This document shows, piece after piece, positions 52,627-61,846 of a stretch of DNA of 64,000 nucleotides. The position numbers and the translations under genes were made by a program. Source of the DNA: Paraburkholderia phenoliruptrix (lineage in GTDB: Bacteria; Pseudomonadota; Gammaproteobacteria; Burkholderiales; Burkholderiaceae); NCBI RefSeq assembly GCF_019511605.1, contig NZ_JAEUAV010000001.1, forward strand, positions 1 to 64,000, in the 5' to 3' direction. The notes under the pieces are model-generated. The model made no database searches and was not told the origin of the DNA. It saw nothing but the letters and a program-made list of their open reading frames with translations. How positions within the stretch are numbered: the stretch's first letter is position 1; the number at the start of each line of letters is the position of its first letter.

Positions 52627-54384
52627 CTAGACGCCGCTTGACGTGAGCGCCTCTGCGGGGCTTTTCGGCAGTATCACGCGGAAGGTCGAGCCCTGTCCGA
52701 CCTGCGAGCGCACCTCGATGCGCCCGCCCTGCTTGCGGACAATGCCGTAGGAGATCGACAGGCCGAGCCCAGCCCCGGTGCCGACCGGCCTCGTGGTAAA
52801 GAACGGGTCGAAGATGCGGTCGCGATGTTCCGGCTTGATGCCCTGGCCGGTGTCCTCTATCTCGACCCACACGGTGCTCTCGTCATGACCGGTGCGCACG
52901 GTAATACGGCCGTGCCCTTCAATGGATTGCGCCGCGTTCATCAGCAGGTTCATGAACACCTGGTTCAACTGCGACGGAATGCATTCCAGCTCGGGAATCG
53001 CGCCGAACTCGCGCTCGAGCTCCGCCTTGTACTTCAACTCGTTCCAGACGACGTCGATGGTCGTATCCAGATTGCTTTCGAGATTGGCCCACTGCTTTTC
53101 CGCCTTGTCGACATGCGAGAAGTCCTTCAGGCCCTGCACGATGCGCTTGACCCGCTGCAAGCCTTCCACGGACTCGGACAGCAGCGCGGGAATATCGGTG
53201 CGCAGATAGTCGATGTCGATCTCGCGTTTCAATGCGGCGAGCGTGGCGCGCGATTCGGCAATCAGTTCGGCCTCGGTGCGCTCGTAAGCGGCAAGCGCGG
53301 TCAGGAGGTCCGCTACATAGCGTTGCAGCGTGCCGAGATTGGCGTTCACGAAGCCAACCGGATTGTTGATTTCATGCGCGACGCCCGCCGCGAGCTGCCC
53401 GATCGAAGCGAGTTTCTCCGACTGCAACAACTGACTGTGCGCCTGCGCGAGTTCGTCGATGAGCGCCTCCTGGCGGATTTTTTCTTCGCGCAGCGCGGCA
53501 TATGCGCGGGCCAGTTCGCGTCTGTCCTGCTGGAACTGCTCGACGGCGCGCGCCATGTCCCCGATCTCGTCGCGGTCCGTCAGGACGCGCGCGGCGCGGG
53601 CCTCTTGCGCCGCTTCGCCGCTACGCAGATTGCTGCTGACCACTTCGAGCCGCGCGAGCACATGCTTGCCGAGAAACGCATGCGCGACGAGCCATGCGAA
53701 CAGCAGGCTCACTGCAACGAGGCCCGTAATCCAGCGCTCGTTTCGCGCGGATGCCCCGGCGAGCTGCTGCACGGCCTGCTGGAACTCCTGCGTGCATCGA
53801 TCCGACTGAAGCTGCGCCGACGCCACCATTGCGCTCGCCTGCTGGCTCAGACGGTCGCTGAAGGTATCGCGCGATGCAGGCGGCCGCGAAGCAGCGCGCG
53901 CGCCTGCGCCGCTCTGCCCTGCCGCCGCACGCGGCGCGGGCTGAATGGCCGCGCGCAGTTCGCTCTCGCGCAACTGCGCGACGATGTTCACCGTGTTGCG
54001 GAACAACTGGCTCGCCTGATGAAGGTCGAGCACGCTGAGGTCGTCATTAGCGGCGGCCAGCCGATCCGACAGGCGGTCGAAAGTCTCCAGTTGCCTGAGG
54101 ATGTCGGCATAGCTCGCACGCATCGCGTCGAGCGAGCCGGCGCTCGCCAGCCGCGATGCTTCACGCTCGATCAGCAACGTGTGCTGCACGAGCGTGTCCG
54201 CGGCCTGCATGCGGGTGAGCTCGCCGGTGGCGAGCAGGCGCGTCTCGTTCGTCGTCACACGCAGCGTGTAGACGGCCGTGAGGCCGCCCGTCGCGATCAG
54301 CAGTGTGAGCACGACGGTCGCGAGCGTGAATTGCCAGCGCAACGAGCGCGGCAATCGCGCGAGGCGTGTGAGCGCTAGGCGCAT
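52627..54384 (-). CDS. Membrane sensor histidine kinase
   Basis: A 585-aa kinase. Two membrane segments (about residues 18-40 and 218-240) bracket a 175-residue periplasmic sensor. A HAMP-like region follows, then a HisKA-type domain L-L-Q-S-E-K-L-A-S-I-G-Q-L-A-A-G-V-A-H-E-I-N-N-P and an HATPase domain with N-L-L-M-N-A-A-Q, D-T-G-Q-G-I, F-D-P-F-F-T-T and G-L-G-L-S. It follows the periplasmic-binding-protein gene by 31 bp, so it probably senses that protein's ligand. Its kinase core is very similar to the one at 55922-57340. No receiver domain is attached. Confidence 0.9.
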   Translation of the reverse strand: MRLALTRLARLPRSLRWQFTLATVVLTLLIATGGLTAVYTLRVTTNETRLLATGELTRMQAADTLVQHTLLIEREASRLASAGSLDAMRASYADILRQLETFDRLSDRLAAANDDLSVLDLHQASQLFRNTVNIVAQLRESELRAAIQPAPRAAAGQSGAGARAASRPPASRDTFSDRLSQQASAMVASAQLQSDRCTQEFQQAVQQLAGASARNERWITGLVAVSLLFAWLVAHAFLGKHVLARLEVVSSNLRSGEAAQEARAARVLTDRDEIGDMARAVEQFQQDRRELARAYAALREEKIRQEALIDELAQAHSQLLQSEKLASIGQLAAGVAHEINNPVGFVNANLGTLQRYVADLLTALAAYERTEAELIAESRATLAALKREIDIDYLRTDIPALLSESVEGLQRVKRIVQGLKDFSHVDKAEKQWANLESNLDTTIDVVWNELKYKAELEREFGAIPELECIPSQLNQVFMNLLMNAAQSIEGHGRITVRTGHDESTVWVEIEDTGQGIKPEHRDRIFDPFFTTRPVGTGAGLGLSISYGIVRKQGGRIEVRSQVGQGSTFRVILPKSPAEALTSSGV

Positions 54385-54415
54385 GTGCCCGTTCCTGCGG
54401 AGTTGTTCATCGCCG

Positions 54416-55558
54416 TCACCGCTTCCAGATGCCGCGGTAGATGTCGCGATAGCCGTTGTCGGGATCGAACTGGCCTTGCAAGCCGCCGTCGAAGCGAATG
54501 TTCGCCGCCGTCACCAGATGAACCGGCGACACATAGCCCGTAACCGGCTGATGCGCGAGCAGGCGATTCAGTTCGTCGACCAGTTGCCAGCCCTGCAGAT
54601 TGAGCGGCTCCGCGACCGTGCCGGTCTGGAACGTGCCCGCCTGGATGCGCAGGAATGCCGCCGCGCTGCCGTCGCCCGCCGACAGCATGCTCAGGCCCGG
54701 GTTGCGTTCGCCGGCCCGGGTCAGCGCGGGCGCAGCGTAGTCGAAGTAGATATCGTTGATCGCGAGTGCATAGTTCCAGCGCTTGCCGTATTGCGCGAGC
54801 AGTTCGTCGGTGAGCGCGGGCATCTGCTCGGCGCTTTTCGAAATCGCCACATCGTGCACCGCGAGCAGCCGGCAATCGCGGCATGCGCGAATCACGTCGA
54901 GCATGGCATCGGTCTTGGCTCGCGCGATCTGGAAATTGCCGTCGGTAAACACCACCACGCCCGCGCGCCCGCCTGACTGGATCACGGCTGCCATTGCGGT
55001 GATACGCGCAACATCCAGCGGATTGGTGGATACGTTCATCGCCACCGGAGCGTTCGTCATGGCGCCCGCAACCGGGCCGACGTGCCAGCCGACGAGCGGA
55101 ACCTTGCGCGCGGCGAACGGCAGCAAATCCGGCTTCATGTCGGCTGCGTCCACGCCGACGAGAATCACGCCGTCCGGCTGCAACGCGAGCGCAGCCGTTG
55201 CGGCCTTGCTGCGGCCCGCGGCAGTTCCGCGCGCGTCGTAGACGCGGGTGTTCCAGCCGATCGCGTTGGCGGCTTCCTTGATGCCTTTGGCGACGCCCAG
55301 CACGCCGCCGTTGCGCAAGTCCTCGCTGATGATTGCAATCGTTGCGCCGCGCACTGCCGCCGGGCCCGACCTCGGCCCGCTCCAGCGCGACGCCGGCTCG
55401 CTCGCGCTATCCACGGCGCGCTGCATCGCGGCGAGATCGAGCTGCGCGGCCCCTGCCGCGCGACCGGCGCGCTGTGGCGCATTCTGCGCGCATGCGGGGC
55501 GCATGCCCAGGCCGCACAGCACGAGCAGCGTGACTATGAGCGCAACGCGTGAATGCAT
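54416..55558 (-). CDS. Periplasmic sugar-binding-type protein (ribose-binding family)
   Basis: A 380-aa exported protein with AGGAGG before ATG 55558 and a Sec signal ending A-C-A-Q. The periplasmic-binding fold is seen in I-A-I-I-S-E-D-L-R-N-G-G-V-L-G-V-A-K-G-I-K, L-Q-P-D-G-V-I-L-V-G-V-D, K-V-P-L-V-G-W-H-V-G and Y-A-L-A-I-N-D-I-Y-F-D. There is no permease nearby; the next gene is a membrane kinase, so a sensory role is likely. Confidence 0.82.
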   Translation of the reverse strand: MHSRVALIVTLLVLCGLGMRPACAQNAPQRAGRAAGAAQLDLAAMQRAVDSASEPASRWSGPRSGPAAVRGATIAIISEDLRNGGVLGVAKGIKEAANAIGWNTRVYDARGTAAGRSKAATAALALQPDGVILVGVDAADMKPDLLPFAARKVPLVGWHVGPVAGAMTNAPVAMNVSTNPLDVARITAMAAVIQSGGRAGVVVFTDGNFQIARAKTDAMLDVIRACRDCRLLAVHDVAISKSAEQMPALTDELLAQYGKRWNYALAINDIYFDYAAPALTRAGERNPGLSMLSAGDGSAAAFLRIQAGTFQTGTVAEPLNLQGWQLVDELNRLLAHQPVTGYVSPVHLVTAANIRFDGGLQGQFDPDNGYRDIYRGIWKR

Positions 55559-55921
55559 GACTCCTCCTGAACGTTGCCGGACGATGGGCCTCGCGGCCGG
55601 TAGAGGCAACCGGATTGTGCGCGGCGAGATGTCCCTCTTCATGCTGTTTACGGCGGATTCGCGGCCTGCTTGATACGCCGCGCATGACGGAAAACCCCTG
55701 GTCGCGGGCCGCTTGCGCGGCAGCGTCGGCCGCGGCTGTGAGTGCACGCGCGCCCGTGCGCTCGTACTCATGCGTTCTGAACCAGGGTAAGTACCGCTCC
55801 GTGCCAAGCCCTTGTGCTCCGTTAATTGATTCATGGCGGCGACGCCGGGCCACCACGCAGCAACACTCACAGGCCGGGCGATGAGAGCGCTGCCTGCTTT
55901 GTCATTTCACGGGCCATTTCG

Positions 55922-57340
55922 GTGAAAACCAAACTGTCGGAAGCTATTGTCGAGCGGGTGAATTGCGGGGTCTTCACGGTGGATCGCTCGCTGCGCATTC
56001 TCACGTGGAATCGCTTCATGCACTCTCACAGCGGACGGTCGGCCGAGTCCGTAGTCGGGCAAAACCTGCTCGACGCGTTTCCCGAGTTGCCGCGGCAGTG
56101 GCTGAGCCGCAAGATCGAGGGCGTGTTCGTGCTTGGCACACCGGCGTACTCGTCGTGGGAACACCGCCCGTATCTGTTTCGCTTCGAGCATTCGCGGCCC
56201 ATCACCGGCACGATCGACGCAATGCGTCAGAACTGCAGCTTCATTCCAATCGAGGACGATCAAGGCGAGGTGTTCGCGGTCGGCGTCACGATTGTCGACA
56301 CCACCGACGTCTGCATCGCCTACGGCGAGCTTCAGGACCGGGAGAAAGCGGTGACCAGCGCGCTCGCCGAACTGACCGTGCGTAACGAGCAGCTGACTTC
56401 GCTTAACGAAGCGCTTGCGCACGCGCATCAGCAGTTGCTGCAATCGGAAAAGCTGGCCGCGATCGGGCAGCTTGCCGCGGGCGTCGCGCATGAGATCAAC
56501 AATCCCGTTGGGTTCGTGCTGTCGAATCTGAACACGCTCGACAACTACGTGAAGACGCTGATCCGCTATGCCGCCGACGTGGAACGCATGGTGAGCGAGG
56601 CCACGCCCGCACTGAAGAAGGACATTGAGGCGCTCGCCGAACAGGCCGACCTCGAGTATCTGGTCGGCGACGCCCCCACGCTCGTGAACGAATCGAAGGA
56701 AGGACTCGCGCGCGTGCGCACCATCGTGGTCGATCTGCGCGACTTCTCGCGCGTGGACAGCACCCATGTGTGGGAGCTTGCGGACATTCATCGCTGCATC
56801 GAGTCCACGCTGAACATCGTGCACAACGAGGTGAAGTACTGCGCGCATCTCGTGCGCGACTACGCCGAAATACCGCTCGTGCGCTGCATCCCCTCGCAGA
56901 TCAGCCAGGTCGTGCTGAATCTGGTCGTCAACGCGGCGCAGGCGTATGGCGCCAACCACGAGCAGCACGGCGCGCCGCGCGGCACCATCACCGTGCGTAC
57001 CGGCATGGACGCCGCCGATCCGTTACACGTGTGGTTTGAAATCGCCGATGCCGGCTGCGGCATTCCGCCCGAGCACCTGAAACGTATCTTCGACCCGTTC
57101 TTCACGACGAAGCCGGTCGGCCAGGGCACCGGCCTCGGTTTGTCGGTGACCTATGGAATCGTCAACGCGCACCGCGGCACGATTTCCGTGGACAGCACCG
57201 TCGGCAAAGGTACGACGTTCCGCGTCACGCTGCCTGTCGACGCAACCCAGTTTGAAGAAACCAGCAGAACCGAAGCGCTCGCGCCAAACGGCTCGCTGGA
57301 TGCAATCGCGTTGCCGGCGCAGTCGCCGGCAGCCATATGA
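55922..57340 (+). CDS. PAS-domain histidine kinase (soluble)
   Basis: A 472-aa kinase from GTG 55922 (no clear ribosome site; the open frame continues upstream to TTG 55826). The N-terminal PAS domain covers about residues 5-125 (V-N-C-G-V-F-T-V-D-R-S-L-R-I-L-T-W-N-R). A coiled coil leads into the HisKA segment (E-K-L-A-A-I-G-Q-L-A-A-G-V-A-H-E-I-N-N-P-V-G-F) and an HATPase domain (N-L-V-V-N-A-A-Q, D-A-G-C-G-I, F-D-P-F-F-T-T-K). No membrane segments. First gene of a four-gene plus-strand set. Confidence 0.88.
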   Translation: MKTKLSEAIVERVNCGVFTVDRSLRILTWNRFMHSHSGRSAESVVGQNLLDAFPELPRQWLSRKIEGVFVLGTPAYSSWEHRPYLFRFEHSRPITGTIDAMRQNCSFIPIEDDQGEVFAVGVTIVDTTDVCIAYGELQDREKAVTSALAELTVRNEQLTSLNEALAHAHQQLLQSEKLAAIGQLAAGVAHEINNPVGFVLSNLNTLDNYVKTLIRYAADVERMVSEATPALKKDIEALAEQADLEYLVGDAPTLVNESKEGLARVRTIVVDLRDFSRVDSTHVWELADIHRCIESTLNIVHNEVKYCAHLVRDYAEIPLVRCIPSQISQVVLNLVVNAAQAYGANHEQHGAPRGTITVRTGMDAADPLHVWFEIADAGCGIPPEHLKRIFDPFFTTKPVGQGTGLGLSVTYGIVNAHRGTISVDSTVGKGTTFRVTLPVDATQFEETSRTEALAPNGSLDAIALPAQSPAAI

Positions 57341-57349
57341 GGTAGACCT

Positions 57350-57718
57350 ATGCCATTGCCCGTACTGGTTGTCGACGATTCGACACTCGCCCGAAAACTC
57401 TTGATCCGCTCCCTGCCGGAGGAATGGGACGTCGAGATCACCCAGGCATCGGACGGCGCCAGCGCGCTCGAGCTGTATCGCGCCGGCAAGGGCGCCGTGA
57501 TCTTTCTCGATCTGACGATGCCCGTCATGAACGGCTTTCAGGTGCTCGAAGCAATCCAGCACGAAGGCCTGAATACATTTGTGATCGTCGTCTCGGCGGA
57601 CGTGCAGTGCGGCGCCGTCGAGCGTGCGAAGGCCCTCGGTGCGATCGGCTTCATTTCCAAGCCGGTCTCGCCCGAAGCAATCCGGCCGATTCTCGCGGAG
57701 TACGGTCTCCATGAATGA
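57350..57718 (+). CDS. CheY-like single-domain response regulator
   Basis: A 122-aa receiver with the acidic pair D9-D10, phospho-acceptor D54 (F-L-D-L-T-M-P-V-M-N-G-F) and conserved Lys in I-S-K-P-V-S. It has no output domain and lies 9 bp after the PAS kinase, its likely partner. It overlaps the following CheC-like gene by 8 bp. Confidence 0.92.
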   Translation: MPLPVLVVDDSTLARKLLIRSLPEEWDVEITQASDGASALELYRAGKGAVIFLDLTMPVMNGFQVLEAIQHEGLNTFVIVVSADVQCGAVERAKALGAIGFISKPVSPEAIRPILAEYGLHE

Positions 57719-58313
57719 ACAGTCTCTGAACGAAGACCAGCGCGACGCCTTGCAGGAAATCTGCAACGTAGGCATGGGCAAGGCCGCCGCGGCGTTGGCC
57801 AAACTGCTGGGCGCATTCGTCACGCTTTCGGTGCCCGACATCCGTCTGGTCGGCGTCGAACAGTTGCGCACCGCGCTCGGCGCGCAGGACGAAGGCCAAT
57901 TGCGGCCCGTGCGCCAGGCGTTCCAGTCCGACATATCCGGCGAGGCTATCGTGCTGGTCGGCAAGGACGGCCAGCGCGAACTGCAACAGCTGATGGGCCA
58001 TGACGTGAGCGCGCCGGACACCGAGGTCGAAGTGTTGTGCGACATCACCAACCTGCTGGTCGGCGCGTGCGTGCAAAGCGTGTTCGAGCAGTTGGGGCGG
58101 CACATCTGCTTCTCGCAACCGACGCTGTTGCCGCTCGCGGGCAAGAAGCAGGACGCCCTGCTGCCCGGCGGGCGCTGGGACGTTGCGCTGCTGCTGGAGA
58201 TTCACTTCACACTCGAGGAAGGCGGCTTCGGCGCGCGCATGGTGCTGCTGTTGCCCGATGCGGCGATCCGCGGAATGAAGGAAGCGCTCGACCACTTTCT
58301 CGAGGCGCTGTGA
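57711..58313 (+). CDS. CheC-family phosphatase
   Basis: A 200-aa protein with two CheC/CheX-type helices: L-Q-E-I-C-N-V-G-M-G-K-A-A-A-A-L (E16, N19) and C-D-I-T-N-L-L-V-G-A-C, the second with D in place of E. CheC proteins remove phosphate from CheY-like receivers, fitting the receiver gene directly before it (8-bp overlap, ATG 57711). Confidence 0.85.
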   Translation: MNEQSLNEDQRDALQEICNVGMGKAAAALAKLLGAFVTLSVPDIRLVGVEQLRTALGAQDEGQLRPVRQAFQSDISGEAIVLVGKDGQRELQQLMGHDVSAPDTEVEVLCDITNLLVGACVQSVFEQLGRHICFSQPTLLPLAGKKQDALLPGGRWDVALLLEIHFTLEEGGFGARMVLLLPDAAIRGMKEALDHFLEAL

Positions 58314-58376
58314 GGCTGCGCTCATGCGAGCTGATGCAACAGGCGCTGTCGCGCGAAATCAATCACGAGGTTAATC

Positions 58377-59786
58377 ATGTCTGAACTTCTGGCAAGCGCT
58401 ACGCCGGGCGCGCCCGGCAACGTCGAACTGGCGGAGCCTGTGTCGCCCGCTGCCGCCGATACAGATGCCGCACCGGTTCCCACCCTGCTGCTGGTGGACG
58501 ACGAGCCCGGTGTGATCTCGTCGCTCAAACGCCTGCTGCGCCCATTGAAGTACGAGGTGCTGAGCGCGAACAGCGGCGCGGAAGCGCTCGCGCTGCTCGA
58601 ATCGGCGCAAGTCGACGTGATCATCTCCGACATGCGCATGCCGAACATGGACGGCGCCGAGTTCCTCGCGCGCTCGCGCACCATGACGCCCGACGCGATT
58701 CGCATTCTGCTTACCGGCTATTCCGAAGTGGATGCCGTGGTGCGCGCAGTCAACGAAGGCCACGTCTATCACTACCTGCACAAGCCCTGGGACGACCAGG
58801 ACCTGCTGCTGACCATCCAGCGCGCGCTCGAACAGCTCGCGCTGCACCGCAAGGCCGAGCGGCTCACCGCGCTGCTGCAGGAGCAGAACGGCAAGCTGGC
58901 GTCGTTCAACATGGAACTGGAGCGCGAGGTCCACGCACGCACCGAGGAAATACGTCAGACTGTGATGTTTCTCGAAGGCGCGCAGCAGGACCTGAAAAGC
59001 AACTTTCTGACGATGGTGAAGGTGTGCGCGAACATGGTCGAAATGCGCTGCGGCTTGCCCGGCCATTCCGCGCGCATCGGCGAAACGGCCCGACAGCTGG
59101 GCGCCGCGCTCGGCTTGAGCGACTACGCGTGCAACGAACTGCTGATGGCCGGTTTGCTGCACGGCATCGGCAAACTGTTTCTGCCCGATGCGTTGCTGAA
59201 AACGCCTATCGCGAAGCTGCAACCGCAGGAGGCGAAGCTGTATCAGCTTCATCCTCTGCACGGGCAGATGGCGCTCACGCCCGTGTCGCAACTGAGCGGC
59301 GTGCAGACCATGATCCGTCACCAGTACGAACGTTACGACGGGCGCGGCACGCCGGATGGCCTGATCGGCGGACTGATTCCGCTCGGCGCGCGCGTGCTGG
59401 CGCTCGCGCGCGACGCGGAAGATCTGCGCATCGGCGTGATCGCCCCGCAAAAGATGAGCGACGCGCAGATTATCTCCACCGTGCGCGCGCAAAGCGGAAT
59501 TCGCTACGATCCCGCGATCGCGGAGAAATACATCGAGCTGCTGACGAAGCACGCCGAATTGACGCCCGAAGGCGTGCCCGACCGCGTCGACGCCTCACAC
59601 CTGAGGGAAGGCATGAAACTCGCCGACGACCTGCGCACCTCGCGCGGCACGCTGCTGATGACCAAGGGCAAGGTGCTGTCCGCCGACCAGGTCGCGCAGA
59701 TTCGCCGCTATGAGCTGCACGAAGGCGAGCCGTTCGTGATTCTGGTGGAGCGCGCGGCGGATGCGCGCAAGGCGGAAGCGGTCTGA
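58377..59786 (+). CDS. Response regulator with degenerate HD-GYP output domain
   Basis: A 469-aa protein. Receiver: residues about 37-155 (V-D-D-E-P, D85, K-P-W). A coiled-coil linker leads to an HD-GYP-like domain (about 205-400). The canonical HD pair is H262-G263 (L-L-H-G-I-G-K) and the GYP triplet reads G-T-P (R-Y-D-G-R-G-T-P-D-G-L, 319-329), so cyclic-di-GMP hydrolysis is doubtful; a binding or signalling role is possible. A C-terminal extension (about 405-469) contains H-L-R-E-G-M-K-L-A-D-D. Last gene of the kinase-receiver-CheC set. Confidence 0.87.
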   Translation: MSELLASATPGAPGNVELAEPVSPAAADTDAAPVPTLLLVDDEPGVISSLKRLLRPLKYEVLSANSGAEALALLESAQVDVIISDMRMPNMDGAEFLARSRTMTPDAIRILLTGYSEVDAVVRAVNEGHVYHYLHKPWDDQDLLLTIQRALEQLALHRKAERLTALLQEQNGKLASFNMELEREVHARTEEIRQTVMFLEGAQQDLKSNFLTMVKVCANMVEMRCGLPGHSARIGETARQLGAALGLSDYACNELLMAGLLHGIGKLFLPDALLKTPIAKLQPQEAKLYQLHPLHGQMALTPVSQLSGVQTMIRHQYERYDGRGTPDGLIGGLIPLGARVLALARDAEDLRIGVIAPQKMSDAQIISTVRAQSGIRYDPAIAEKYIELLTKHAELTPEGVPDRVDASHLREGMKLADDLRTSRGTLLMTKGKVLSADQVAQIRRYELHEGEPFVILVERAADARKAEAV

Positions 59787-59787
59787 A

Positions 59788-59847
59788 CTTCTGGCCCGAA
59801 CTTCACGCCTGAACTTCGGGCCTGAACTTCTGGCCTGAACTTCGGCG
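59788..59847. repeat. Short tandem repeats (CTGAACTTCNGGC) after the HD-GYP gene
   Basis: Five imperfect units of about 13-15 bp built on the core GAACTTC, starting just after the stop codon at 59786. Non-coding; function unknown. Confidence 0.75.
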
Positions 59848-59906
59848 CCAAGCCGGGCACCGGCGTGAGATCCTGCTACCCGCGCCGGTCCCGTTGCGCG
59901 CGCGGT

Positions 59907-60392
59907 TCAGTCGCTGTCGTTGCTGCGATAAAGCGCGGCTGCCGCGAAACCGGCCGCAAGCGCGGCGTACACATAAAACATCGAGCGCTTCGACAGATGC
60001 GCCTCGAAGCCGGGCGTGAGGCGGCTCGGCACCGCGTGATAGTCGACGGTATAGGCGATTGCCGCGGTGGTCGCAGCGGTCGCGGCGATTTCCGCCACGC
60101 CCGCGCGGCGCCTCACGCGGCATTGCCAGCGCTCCAGCAGTCCTTCAAACAGCACGCCCCAGAAAATCGCCGACGCCTGGTGGATTGCGAGCCCCGTCAG
60201 CGTGAAGCGCGCGCTTGGACCCGTCTCGCTGAATGCGCGGCGCGGCCATAGGCAATGGGTGACTGCGTTGAGCGGCGCGTAAGGCGTGCTGCCGTCGGCG
60301 CGCGCCCGCGCGCCCGCCGTGACGGCTGCGGCGCCGCCCGCCGCAGTGCCCGACACCGTCGCACGGCAGATGAGGTTGACGAGGTGGTTCAT
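59907..60392 (-). CDS. Predicted membrane protein of unknown function
   Basis: A 161-aa protein with three or four hydrophobic stretches (A-A-G-G-A-A-A-V-T-A-G, L-T-G-L-A-I-H-Q-A-S-A-I-F-W-G-V-L-F-E, A-A-T-A-A-T-T-A-A-I-A-Y and M-F-Y-V-Y-A-A-L-A-A-G-F-A-A-A-A). ATG 60392 shares one base with the stop of the preceding gene (TGATG), so the pair is co-translated. Confidence 0.75.
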   Translation of the reverse strand: MNHLVNLICRATVSGTAAGGAAAVTAGARARADGSTPYAPLNAVTHCLWPRRAFSETGPSARFTLTGLAIHQASAIFWGVLFEGLLERWQCRVRRRAGVAEIAATAATTAAIAYTVDYHAVPSRLTPGFEAHLSKRSMFYVYAALAAGFAAAALYRSNDSD

Positions 60393-60697
60393 CAGCTTGC
60401 TCCCGAACCGTGCGCGGAATCTTCGAGGCCGTGCCCGGCCCTTCGCTCGACCAGATAACAGCCGCGCTCCACACCGTCGCGCAGGGCCTCGGCGTGCGTG
60501 GTCCATTCCGGCGTGACCGGTTCCACGTCGGGCAGCGGGAACGGTTGGCCATCCACCGACGCCTCGATTAGCGCTATCCACGCGCCGCGGTCGTTCTGCT
60601 TGGCGCTGACCACGATGTCCACGCCGCGATGCTTGACGCGCATCGTGCCGTCGCTGTGCGTCTCCAGGTCCGTGCTGCGAATATCCGTGCCTGCCAT
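60392..60697 (-). CDS. Small soluble protein of unknown function
   Basis: A 101-aa acidic protein with GGAGG before ATG 60697. It looks like a compact beta-rich domain (M-R-V-K-H-R-G-V-D-I-V-V-S-A-K ... A-W-I-A-L-I-E-A-S-V-D-G). First gene of a two-gene set with a membrane protein; divergent from the DUF72 gene with a 159-bp spacer. Confidence 0.72.
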   Translation of the reverse strand: MAGTDIRSTDLETHSDGTMRVKHRGVDIVVSAKQNDRGAWIALIEASVDGQPFPLPDVEPVTPEWTTHAEALRDGVERGCYLVERRAGHGLEDSAHGSGAS

Positions 60698-60856
60698 GCG
60701 TACCTCCAGAGTGTTTGCGCGCCATGCATTGCGCGAGGCGGTTGCGCGCCGCGTGAAGCCGTGCGTGAAGCCATGCATCGCCCCTTAGGTCGTGCGATCA
60801 GCCGTGTGCGCGTGCATGGTCCTATTACGCCGTTGCAGCAACGCGTGTGCCGTGCG

Positions 60857-61828
60857 ATGGCACGCGCATTGCTGCCCTCGTGGTCCACACCTCGATTCCA
60901 AGACCATTCGGACAGGGACGTGAAAAGCACATCAGGCGGGATTCACATCGGCATTTCAGGCTGGCGCTACAAAGGGTGGCGCGGAACGTTCTATCCGAAG
61001 GGCCTGAAGCAGGCCAACGAGCTGCAGTACGCGGCGGGCCTCATGCAGACAATCGAAATCAACGGCACGCACTACAGCCTGCAATCGCTCGACAGTTGGC
61101 AGCACTGGTATGCGCAAACGCCGCCGGGTTTCGTGTTCAGCGTGAAGGGCGCGCGCTACCTGACGCACCTGCTGCGCTTTCGCGACGAAACAGCCACCGT
61201 CGCATGCGCGAATTTCTTCGCGCAAGGGCTGCTTGCGCTGAAGGACAAGCTGGGGCCGATACTGTGGCAGTTTCCACCATCGCTGCGCTTCGACCCTGAG
61301 CACATGGAGCGGTTTCTGAGCCTGCTGCCGCGCGACACGGAAGCTGCGCTCGCGCTAGCACAGCAGCACGATCAGCGCGTGAAGACGCCGTATCTGCAGA
61401 TCGACCGCAAGCGCAAGCTGCTGCACGCGGTGGAAGTGCGTCACGAGAGCTTCGTCGATCCGGCATTCGTCAGGCTGCTGCGTCGCCACAAGGTTGCGCT
61501 CGTCGTGTCGGATTCGACTGAAGCGTGGCCGCAGTTCGAGGATCTGAGCGCAGGCTTCGTCTACATACGGCTGCACGGCACCGAAACCAAATACTCAGGC
61601 GAGTACTCCGATGCATCGCTCGAACGCTGGGCGCGCAGGATAGAGGCATGGAGCCGCGGCGCGCAACCCGCCGATGCGCGTCTTGCCGCGCCGCAACTGC
61701 AGCCGCCTCGCGCGCAAACGCGTGATGTGTACTGCTACTTCGACAACGACGCAAAGACGAACGCGCCCTTCGACGCGCAAAGATTGATGGAGCGCCTTGG
61801 ATTGCACGCGCACGAAGCAGCGGCCTGA
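60857..61828 (+). CDS. DUF72 (YecE-like) protein
   Basis: A 323-aa protein recognised from I-G-I-S-G-W-R-Y-K-G-W-R-G-T-F-Y-P, T-I-E-I-N-G-T-H-Y-S-L, F-V-F-S-V-K-G-A-R-Y-L-T-H, W-Q-F-P-P-S, A-V-E-V-R-H-E-S-F and Y-I-R-L-H-G. DUF72 proteins have a TIM-barrel-like fold and unknown activity. ATG 60857 is used; GTG 60920 is an alternative close to the domain start. It converges with the UdgX gene 18 bp away. Confidence 0.88.
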   Translation: MARALLPSWSTPRFQDHSDRDVKSTSGGIHIGISGWRYKGWRGTFYPKGLKQANELQYAAGLMQTIEINGTHYSLQSLDSWQHWYAQTPPGFVFSVKGARYLTHLLRFRDETATVACANFFAQGLLALKDKLGPILWQFPPSLRFDPEHMERFLSLLPRDTEAALALAQQHDQRVKTPYLQIDRKRKLLHAVEVRHESFVDPAFVRLLRRHKVALVVSDSTEAWPQFEDLSAGFVYIRLHGTETKYSGEYSDASLERWARRIEAWSRGAQPADARLAAPQLQPPRAQTRDVYCYFDNDAKTNAPFDAQRLMERLGLHAHEAAA

Positions 61829-61846
61829 CAGCCGGTCGGGCCTCGG

